Below are positions 1 through 4,766 of a DNA stretch of 5,164 bases, one piece after another. Both the position numbers and the translations under genes were made by a program. Position 1 is the stretch's first letter; each line of letters begins with the position of its first letter. The notes under the pieces are model-generated. The model was not told the origin of the DNA. It made no database searches and saw only the letters and a list, made by a program, of their open reading frames with translations. Source of the DNA: J054 sp051008735 (GTDB lineage Bacteria; Pseudomonadota; Gammaproteobacteria; Steroidobacterales; GCA-2729495); the NCBI GenBank assembly GCA_051008735.1, contig JBPCXH010000226.1, positions 1 through 5,164 of the forward strand, in the 5' to 3' direction.

Positions 1-1942
1 CAATGGCCGCAGCGTAGTTCCCGCCGGTCATGAAATGATAGGCAAGGAGTTCCGGTAGTGCAGCGACGCCGATCGACTTGTCTTCTTGCAGGGCCTGGGC
101 AATACGTAAATGCGCCGAGCGCCGTCGTGACTTCACCAGGTTGCCGTAGGCCGCATCTTTTACCAGTGCGTGCTTGAAGCTGTATTCGTGGCGTTCGCTG
201 CCCGCCTGGCTGATTACCAGCCCCGCGTTCACGAGGGTGTCCAGATCCTGGCGCAAGGCCTCGGCATCTGCATCGGCCACAGCGTTGAGCAGATCAAAAC
301 TGAATTCCCTCCCGATCGTGGCGGCCAGGCCTGCGGTGATCCGGGCCTTACCGACCCGGTCCAGGCGCGCAGCCAGCAGGTCCATCAGACGCGCGGGGAC
401 GCCAGACGCGGACTTGTCCGCCTTGGGCGGCAGATCTTCACTGCCCTCGGGCGCGTCGGAGCTGATCAGCATCACGGCCGACTCTTCTATAAACAGCGGC
501 ACGCCGTCCGTTCGCCGCACGAGCTTTTTCACTGTCTTCTCGGCCAGTGCCGCGCCACCGGACAGGGAGCGCACTATGTCCCGGGCCGCGGCTTCGGGCA
601 GGCGCCCCAGGTCAATGGGCCGGGCAGCGAAGGGGCAGGTCCAGGTCTCCGCCGGTTCGGTACGATAAGCCAGCAACACCAGGATTGGACCCGTGTCTGA
701 TTGATCGGTCAGTTGTTCCAGAAAGGCAAGGGATGACGGGTCGATCCACTTTGCGTCTTCGATCAGCAATAGAATCGGCTGCCGGCGCGCCTCGCCGGCC
801 AGCCAGTTCAGCACTGCCGTCTGGATCGTGTGGCGGCGCTCTTCGGCCGTAAAGGCCGGCTGCGGGAATCGCGGTGTGCTATCCAGCGACAACAGGCTGG
901 CTATTGCCGGAACGAACTGTGTCGGTGACAGGCCGTCCGGCGTCAGGGCTTCGATGGCGTCCAGGGGATCTTTAGCGGCCGATGAGGTGTCGACAATAGC
1001 GCGCAGACCTTCGGCCACCGGATACATGGCGGTGTTCCGAAAATACGGTGAACAGCGCCACTCGAGCACGGTCGCAGGGGCGGACTCAACCCGGGTGCAG
1101 AACTCACTGAGCAGGCGTGACTTGCCGATGCCTGCTTCGCCCGTGACCAGCACCGCACGGGGCCGACCGTGTTCGATCGCACGCCATTCCCGGCGCAGCA
1201 TCGCCATTTCGCGTTCGCGGCCGGCGAACTGCGTCAGGCGGGACGCCGTTGCAGTGGCTTCACCCTGCACCAGGTAAACGGTTTGTGGTTCGGCGATGCC
1301 TTTCAGTTTCTGCCCGGGCATGGCCTCCACATCGAAAGCATTCTTCAACAGATGCAAGGTTTCCCGGCTAATGACCACGCCGTTCAGCGGCGCCACGCCA
1401 TGCAGTCGTTCCGAGTAGGTGATGGTGAATCCGGTGGCCGTGTCTTTGCCGTCCATCTCACCGATTACCACCGGACCTGTGTGCACGCCGATGCGGACCT
1501 GCACCGGGCCGTGACCGGCGCGTTGCAGGCTGGCGTTTTGCTGAGTGAAAAGTTCCTGACAGCGTTGGGCGATATCGAGCCCGCTGTGCACGGCGCGTCG
1601 GGCGGTGTCATCGTAAGACGCCGGATAGCCAAAGTAGGCGATAAAGCCGTCGCCCTGTTGCTCGTGAATTCGGCCACCGTGCCGACGGATGACTTCCGCC
1701 GTGCAGTCCTGAAAGGCAATAAGAAGCGCCCGCCAGTCTTCCTGGTCGAGATGCTGCGACATACCGGTGGAATCCACCAGATCGCAGAATATAAAGGTCA
1801 GATGGCGGTATTCATCCAAGGCCAGACCCACTTTGTCGCGTTCGTGTCGAGGGCCTGAAAAATCGAGATGGCCACCGATCGCGTTTATTGTGCTTCGCAA
1901 CAATATATCTTGTTTTTGATAGGATTTGGGTTTCTGGTACAT
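1..1942 (-). CDS. Class III adenylate/guanylate cyclase fused to AAA/STAND ATPase (3' end outside window)
   Basis: Reading the minus strand from ATG at 1942 gives 647 uninterrupted codons that run off the left edge. Residues about 48-195 form a class III nucleotide cyclase domain. Its two metal-binding aspartates are D54 (FIFCDLVDST) and D98 (QQGDGFIAYFGYP), 44 residues apart as usual in the family. From about residue 240 there is an ATPase module: Walker A GEAGIGKS (268-275), Walker B ILLLIEDAKWID with D396, then the TDGVPLFIEE and LAATIGREFSFDLL motifs typical of predicted-ATPase/cyclase fusions; the visible part ends near a helical repeat region. Such proteins are cytoplasmic and usually around 1000 residues or more, so a TPR-like tail probably lies beyond the edge. 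One oddity is that the transition-state Asn of the N-x3-R pair is Thr (T175, with R179 kept), so activity may be altered. No clear Shine-Dalgarno precedes 1942; the frame is open back to about 2030, so an upstream GTG or TTG start is possible. It is divergent to a Crp-family regulator. Product cAMP versus cGMP cannot be told from sequence. Confidence 0.93.
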   Translation of the reverse strand, partial: MYQKPKSYQKQDILLRSTINAIGGHLDFSGPRHERDKVGLALDEYRHLTFIFCDLVDSTGMSQHLDQEDWRALLIAFQDCTAEVIRRHGGRIHEQQGDGFIAYFGYPASYDDTARRAVHSGLDIAQRCQELFTQQNASLQRAGHGPVQVRIGVHTGPVVIGEMDGKDTATGFTITYSERLHGVAPLNGVVISRETLHLLKNAFDVEAMPGQKLKGIAEPQTVYLVQGEATATASRLTQFAGREREMAMLRREWRAIEHGRPRAVLVTGEAGIGKSRLLSEFCTRVESAPATVLEWRCSPYFRNTAMYPVAEGLRAIVDTSSAAKDPLDAIEALTPDGLSPTQFVPAIASLLSLDSTPRFPQPAFTAEERRHTIQTAVLNWLAGEARRQPILLLIEDAKWIDPSSLAFLEQLTDQSDTGPILVLLAYRTEPAETWTCPFAARPIDLGRLPEAAARDIVRSLSGGAALAEKTVKKLVRRTDGVPLFIEESAVMLISSDAPEGSEDLPPKADKSASGVPARLMDLLAARLDRVGKARITAGLAATIGREFSFDLLNAVADADAEALRQDLDTLVNAGLVISQAGSERHEYSFKHALVKDAAYGNLVKSRRRSAHLRIAQALQEDKSIGVAALPELLAYHFMTGGNYAAAI

Positions 1943-1987
1943 CACAAACAGCCGGTCCGATGGCGCAGCAGCCTTCAATGGCACAGT

Positions 1988-2026
1988 CAGCCCGGACAGT
2001 TTGGCGCTGCGGGCTGTCCGGAGCTG
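1988..2026. repeat. Imperfect 12-bp inverted repeat in the divergent intergenic region
   Basis: The left arm is CAGC-CCGGACAG (1988-1999) and the right arm is CTGTCCGG-A-GCTG (2014-2026). They pair over 12 positions with one bulged A at 2022 and a 14-nt loop. The repeat lies between the cyclase start and the palindromic operator, and its right arm overlaps the first two bases of the operator. It could be an RNA hairpin in the cyclase leader or a further protein-binding site. No U-tract follows on either strand, so it is not a simple terminator. Confidence 0.6.
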
Positions 2027-2040
2027 TCAAATAGTTGACA
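2025..2040. promoter_or_regulatory. Putative Crp/Fnr-type operator, copy 1
   Basis: The site TGTCAA-ATAG-TTGACA is a perfect 16-bp palindrome with the half-site spacing typical of Crp/Fnr operators (TGTCA-N6-TGACA). It sits between the divergent cyclase and Crp-family genes, its centre about 50 bp from the regulator ATG and about 90 bp from the cyclase ATG. A second copy precedes the TPR gene. The right half-site is also a consensus -35 hexamer, so occupancy could repress the regulator gene; this is inference. Confidence 0.7.
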
Positions 2041-2062
2041 CAGCGTGCGATCTGGCTGCAAT
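2035..2062 (+). promoter_or_regulatory. Candidate sigma-70 promoter of the Crp-family gene
   Basis: TTGACA (2035-2040) matches the -35 consensus. With a 16-bp spacer it is followed by TGCAAT (2057-2062), 4 of 6 to the -10 consensus. Transcription would start near 2070, giving a very short leader to the ATG at 2083. The -35 is the right arm of the palindromic operator, consistent with autoregulation. The -10 is weak, so this is a candidate only. Confidence 0.35.
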
Positions 2063-2082
2063 CGCGCGCTCTGGGGCCGAAA

Positions 2083-2772
2083 ATGTCCGCAAACACCGCC
2101 AGATTGCTGCTGCAACAGAACGAGCTGTTTCACGACCTGCCACCGACAGCCCTGGACAAAATCACTGCCCTGGCCCATCGCCGCCACTTCGCTGACGGTG
2201 AAATCATTTTTCTGAAGGGTGACCCGGGCGATTCCTTATACGGCGTCATTGCCGGTGGCATTCGCATCACCTCGGGAGGCGCGGACGGCAAGCAGGTTCA
2301 GCTCAATGCCTTTGAGCCGGGAGAGTGCTTTGGTGAAATCGCCTTGCTGGACGGTGATCCACGCACCGGGACAGCCACGGCCGAGGGCGATACGGAACTG
2401 ATGGTGATTCAGCGGGCGCCCCTGTTCGCCCTGCTGGACAAGGAACCGCAACTTGGCCGGCACCTGATTGCCCTGTTGTGCCAGCGCCTCCGGCAGACCG
2501 CGCGCCTGGCGGAGGAGGCCATTCTGGGGGACGTGCCGGCGCGCCTGGCCCGGCACCTTCTGGATCTGGCCGGTTACCGTGAAGGCAACGCGCATGAGGC
2601 GGTGGAAATCAAGGTTACCCAGGCGAATCTTGCCCAGGCCCTCGGCACCTCGCGTCAGTATGTGAATCAGCATTTACAAGAGTGGAGCCGGCAGGGATTC
2701 CTGACGATCTCCCGTGGCCGCATTCATCTTCGCGACCTGGCTGCGCTGGAGGCGGCCAGCAGAGCGGGCTGA
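2083..2772 (+). CDS. Crp/Fnr-family transcriptional regulator
   Basis: This encodes a 229-residue cytoplasmic DNA-binding regulator of usual Crp length. The cyclic-nucleotide-binding beta roll spans about residues 15-120, with GDPGDSLYGVIAGGIRI (46-62) and a phosphate-binding cassette FGEIALLDGDPRTGTA (83-98). G84, E85, R94 and T95 correspond to E. coli CRP G71, E72, R82 and S83. In the long dimerisation helix, T139 aligns with CRP T127, while A140 replaces S128. No N-terminal cysteine cluster for an Fe-S centre is seen, which argues against an FNR oxygen sensor. The winged helix is about 150-218, with recognition helix TSRQYVNQHL (189-198). Relative to CRP, the Arg at 180 is kept (R191) but E181 is Q192 and R185 is Q196, predicting an operator other than TGTGA. 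ATG 2083 is preferred because GGGG at 2073-2076 is well spaced. The in-frame TTG at 2035 lies inside the operator and would add 16 residues that do not resemble the family. Ligand identity (cAMP, cGMP or other) is unknown. Confidence 0.93.
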   Translation: MSANTARLLLQQNELFHDLPPTALDKITALAHRRHFADGEIIFLKGDPGDSLYGVIAGGIRITSGGADGKQVQLNAFEPGECFGEIALLDGDPRTGTATAEGDTELMVIQRAPLFALLDKEPQLGRHLIALLCQRLRQTARLAEEAILGDVPARLARHLLDLAGYREGNAHEAVEIKVTQANLAQALGTSRQYVNQHLQEWSRQGFLTISRGRIHLRDLAALEAASRAG

Positions 2773-2790
2773 GGATCCATTACACCTATC

Positions 2791-2806
2791 TGTCAACACT
2801 TTGACG
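2791..2806. promoter_or_regulatory. Putative Crp/Fnr-type operator, copy 2
   Basis: TGTCAA-CACT-TTGACG matches the palindrome at 2025-2040 in both half-sites except for the last base, and both copies are preceded by C. The spacer differs, so conservation is confined to the half-sites, as expected for a dimer-binding site. Its centre is about 83 bp before the TPR-protein ATG, similar to the 90 bp between copy 1 and the cyclase ATG. It lies after the stop of the Crp-family gene, which suggests that the TPR gene has its own regulated promoter. No convincing -10 element is visible downstream. Confidence 0.65.
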
Positions 2807-2881
2807 GACTGGCGCGGGCGAAGCGCCCATCCTCCCATGGTCGGCAAGCAAGGCCGGCTCACCAATGCGGAGGTAGAGGAA

Positions 2882-3439
2882 ATGACACATCGTTTTACGT
2901 TACCCAAGGGTTTTGCATACGGCGGCCCGTGCGTGGGCGCTGCCCTCGCAGTCGTGCTGCTGTTGGTCACCACGCCAACGCGCGCTGATCCCTTCGAGAT
3001 GGAACTGCACGCCGCTGATGTCTATGGCGCCGAAGAAGTGGAATCGGGCGACTACGACGAAGCGATCCGGCGACTGCAACTGCGCCTGGGGGGCGAGCGG
3101 CAATCCCGATCTCATCGGACTCCGGTGCTGATCGATCTTTGCGTCGCCCACACCATGATGGGCAATTTTGATAAAGCTTCTAAGCGCTGCGATGAAGCCG
3201 TGGAGACAGGCTGGTCTTCGGGTCTGGCGCGTAACAATCGGGCCGTGCTCTGGATCAGCATGGGACGCTATCAAGACGCCATCGGGGAATTCGAGAATGC
3301 CCTGGGAGAGCGGGATTCGAAGACCCTGGCGCGGCGCAATCTGCAGCGTGCTTTTACTCGCGTCGCGGCACTACAGGAACAGCAAGGGACGACACGAGTC
3401 GTCTCAGTCAGTGCCCAGCAGACCGGGACACAGCGTTAA
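2882..3439 (+). CDS. Small exported tetratricopeptide-repeat protein
   Basis: This encodes a 185-residue protein. The N-terminus has basic residues (R4, K9), a hydrophobic stretch (about 18-31) and a plausible signal peptidase I site after TRA (A35), so the mature protein of about 150 residues should be periplasmic or envelope-associated. Three TPR-like helical hairpins follow at about 44-70 (SGDYDEAIRRL), 80-110 (MGNFDKASKRCDEAV) and 114-143 (NNRAVLWISMGRYQDAIGEF). TPRs bind other proteins; no catalytic motif is visible. C87 and C103 in the mature part could form a disulphide. The C-terminal 25 residues look disordered (rich in Q, T and S). ATG 2882 is chosen because GGAGG (2869-2873) lies 8 nt upstream and the signal peptide starts there; the frame is open further upstream without a better start. 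It follows the Crp-family gene by 109 bp and is preceded by operator copy 2, so it is a likely target of that regulator. Its specific role is unknown. Confidence 0.85.
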   Translation: MTHRFTLPKGFAYGGPCVGAALAVVLLLVTTPTRADPFEMELHAADVYGAEEVESGDYDEAIRRLQLRLGGERQSRSHRTPVLIDLCVAHTMMGNFDKASKRCDEAVETGWSSGLARNNRAVLWISMGRYQDAIGEFENALGERDSKTLARRNLQRAFTRVAALQEQQGTTRVVSVSAQQTGTQR

Positions 3440-3569
3440 TCCCCGGTTCGGGTTCGCTCGGTCTCCAGACCTGACTCTGAAGGGCGCAATCAGTTGATGG
3501 CCCTTGTTCCTTCCGGACGTCAGCTTGCATTGGGAACAATCCCCTTTATGTTCCCGGCAGGAGCCGAAC

Positions 3570-3587
3570 GAGCCCGATCTCGGGCTC
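3570..3587. repeat. Short GC-rich dyad GAGCCCGA / TCGGGCTC
   Basis: The 8-bp arms at 3570-3577 and 3580-3587 are separated by only 2 nt. The dyad could extrude a small hairpin just before the main terminator and help stop transcription from the TPR gene. No U-tract follows directly, so its function is uncertain. Confidence 0.4.
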
Positions 3588-3598
3588 AGTAGGCCGAC

Positions 3599-3633
3599 AA
3601 AAAACGGGGCCTGTCATGACGACAGGCCCCGTT
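3599..3633. terminator. Strong intrinsic terminator hairpin, possibly bidirectional
   Basis: A perfect 13-bp stem, AACGGGGCCTGTC (3603-3615) with GACAGGCCCCGTT (3621-3633), closes a 5-nt loop. Six A residues (3599-3604) abut the left side, so a minus-strand transcript would end in a clean U-tract. In the plus direction only a poor tract (GTTCTCCC) follows. It most likely ends the TPR-gene transcript, and the stem is strong enough for this, but the better U-tract serves transcription coming from the right on the minus strand. Confidence 0.85.
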
Positions 3634-3707
3634 CTCCCTAGCCATCCCGGGAATCTGTCCAGCCATCGGCCATGCCGCCGGCCAGCCCGGCGCCTGCCGC
3701 CGCCGCT

Positions 3708-3742
3708 GCTATCCTTCTGGCCACTTAAATAATCAGGATAGC
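3708..3742 (+). promoter_or_regulatory. Inverted repeat covering the ribosome binding site of the flavin reductase-like gene
   Basis: GCTATCCT (3708-3715) and AGGATAGC (3735-3742) are perfect 8-bp complementary arms around an AT-rich 19-nt interval. The right arm contains AGGA (3735-3738), the Shine-Dalgarno of the gene starting at 3746 (7-nt spacing). If transcribed, the hairpin would mask the ribosome binding site. TTAAAT (3725-3730) in the loop resembles a -10 element; if it is used, the repeat is instead an operator flanking the promoter. The sequence does not decide between the two. Confidence 0.5.
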
Positions 3743-3745
3743 CCG

Positions 3746-4618
3746 ATGCCCGAGTCCGCCACCCCCGATCAATTCGTGTCCAGCCCCATGCGGGATAACT
3801 GGTACCAGCGCAGCTCCTATCTGGGCAGTACCTTCGCGCTGATTACCTCGGTGAGTGAAGACGGGCAGACCAATATCGGGCCGTACCAGCTGAGTTTTCC
3901 TTTTGAGGTGAATACCGGCCGCTCCTGGATGGTCATCAGTCGCAATACCTCGAACACGGCGACTAACGTGCATCGCACCAAGAAGTGCGCGTTGAATTTT
4001 ATTGAATACGACAAAGACAAGATCGACACTATTCTGAAGTTCGGTTATCCGGGACAGACCACGACCCAGAAGATGGAGTACAACACCTTTGAGTTGATCG
4101 ACAGCCCGACGCCCGGGCGCGAGTCCAGTGACATTTATCCGAAGATCCTGGCCGAGGCTTACCAGGTGTACGAATGCACCCTGGATATCGACCGCATTAA
4201 CGAAAATCCGATCCTGCGTGATTCGCCCTCGGCGCACCTCTTGTTGAACATCGACAATATCCTGGTGAAAGAAAAGTGGATGGGTCTGGTGGACGGCAGC
4301 GGCGACGAGATGCCGCGCATTCCGATGACCTATGGTTTCCGCGGCGGCAGTACCTTCTGGTTCGGCGAAACCCAGCCGGCCTACAAGCTGCCCATCCCCG
4401 ATATGGGGCCGAACCATGAACTGGTGCACTACGAAGCTAACCGCCTGGACGACGAGGTGAAGTTCACCTGGGATGCCTGCAAGCAACTCACCGGCATCCC
4501 CAATGCCTTTTTACAGAATGTGCTGGGCGGCATTGTGAAGCAGGCGAAATTGCGCGGCATCACCGAAGTGGATGAAGACTTTGTGCTTGCCCTGAATAAA
4601 GAACGCGAGAACAGCTAG
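3746..4618 (+). CDS. Flavin reductase-like (FMN-binding split barrel) protein with C-terminal PCP_red-like tail
   Basis: This encodes a 290-residue soluble protein without a signal peptide. Residues about 17-200 resemble the flavin reductase-like/DIM6-NTAB split-barrel family. The typical first strands are WYQRSSYLGSTFALITSVSEDG (19-40 region), then TNIGPYQLSF (42-51) and SWMVISRNTSNTATNVHRTKKCALNFI (60-86), where such proteins hold the FMN phosphate and isoalloxazine ring. These proteins usually bind FMN or FAD and transfer electrons from NAD(P)H, and some act as oxygenase partners. The usual length is 160-220 residues, so this one carries an extra C-terminus. Residues about 240-285, with W242, IPNAF and GITEVDEDFV, look like the short helical PCP_red domain known from protochlorophyllide reductase and other redox proteins; this match is from memory of the pattern and is tentative. 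ATG 3746 has AGGA 7 nt upstream; M15 is an alternative. It lies 148 bp before a molybdenum hydroxylase subunit gene on the same strand, which may indicate a shared redox or aromatic pathway. The substrate is unknown. Confidence 0.75.
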   Translation: MPESATPDQFVSSPMRDNWYQRSSYLGSTFALITSVSEDGQTNIGPYQLSFPFEVNTGRSWMVISRNTSNTATNVHRTKKCALNFIEYDKDKIDTILKFGYPGQTTTQKMEYNTFELIDSPTPGRESSDIYPKILAEAYQVYECTLDIDRINENPILRDSPSAHLLLNIDNILVKEKWMGLVDGSGDEMPRIPMTYGFRGGSTFWFGETQPAYKLPIPDMGPNHELVHYEANRLDDEVKFTWDACKQLTGIPNAFLQNVLGGIVKQAKLRGITEVDEDFVLALNKERENS

Positions 4619-4621
4619 GCG

Positions 4622-4654
4622 GGGAGCGGCGGGCCGGCTCCCGGCGTCCATTTT
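4622..4654 (+). terminator. Weak possible terminator after the flavin reductase-like gene
   Basis: GGGAGC (4622-4627) can pair with GCTCCC (4637-4642) just after the stop codon, and TTTT occurs at 4651-4654. The 8-nt gap between stem and T-run makes this a poor intrinsic terminator, so partial read-through into the next gene is possible. Confidence 0.3.
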
Positions 4655-4677
4655 CTGGATAGGAGGCCTTGGGCTGG

Positions 4678-4705
4678 TTGACCACGTGGCGTCAGGCCTG
4701 AGAAT
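4678..4705 (+). promoter_or_regulatory. Candidate sigma-70 promoter of the molybdenum hydroxylase FAD-subunit gene
   Basis: TTGACC (4678-4683, 5 of 6 to the -35 consensus) is followed after 16 bp by GAGAAT (4700-4705, 4 of 6 to the -10 consensus). A start near 4712 would give a leader of about 55 nt to ATG 4767 and would exclude the in-frame ATG at 4704 as the translation start. There is no supporting data beyond the match. Confidence 0.35.
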
Positions 4706-4766
4706 GGTTCGGGCAGGATCAACCCACCGCGACCGGGTATGGCGGTCGCTCGAATGGAATGCCTCG

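Larger units (their letters stand above)
3440..3745. other. Intergenic region without a recognisable gene
   Basis: These 306 bp separate the TPR gene from the flavin reductase-like gene. I see no credible ORF, tRNA or IS remnant. The region holds a short GC-rich dyad (3570-3587), a strong hairpin terminator (3599-3633), a CG-rich low-complexity patch (about 3670-3708), and an inverted repeat spanning the next ribosome binding site (3708-3742). TTGTTCC (3504-3510) and GGAACAA (3533-3539) form a weak, widely spaced inverted repeat of doubtful meaning. Confidence 0.7.

Noticed and set aside
170..1858. Several long plus-strand open frames across 170-1858
   Set aside because: They lie antisense to the cyclase-ATPase gene, have low-complexity Arg/Ala/Ser-rich translations, match no family, and the minus strand is open through the whole region with clear domain motifs.
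2035..2082. Longer Crp-family protein starting at TTG 2035
   Set aside because: The TTG is within the palindromic operator and the -35 candidate; the extra 16 residues do not resemble the family, and ATG 2083 has a better-placed ribosome binding site.
2811..2828. GGGCG-AAG-CGCCC hairpin as terminator of the Crp-family gene
   Set aside because: The stem is only 5 bp and no T-run follows; transcription could continue into the TPR gene.
3440..3480. GGTTCGGGTTCG resembling a tRNA T-arm
   Set aside because: No acceptor, D or anticodon arm can be drawn around it.
3612..3628. TGTC-ATGAC-GACA inside the terminator as a third operator copy
   Set aside because: The half-site spacing is 5 nt between TGTC and GACA rather than the arrangement in the two operators, and the TCAA/TTGA inner bases are absent. 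It is explained by the terminator stem.
3725..4486. A 253-residue minus-strand open frame opposite the flavin reductase-like gene, apparently positioned to use the minus-facing terminator
   Set aside because: It mirrors the codons of the real gene, shows no family signature and has no ribosome binding site. The plus-strand product has recognisable split-barrel sequence. The terminator orientation is reported separately.
4704..4766. Upstream in-frame ATG (4704) for the FAD subunit
   Set aside because: It would add 21 residues not seen in the family and overlaps the candidate -10 element.
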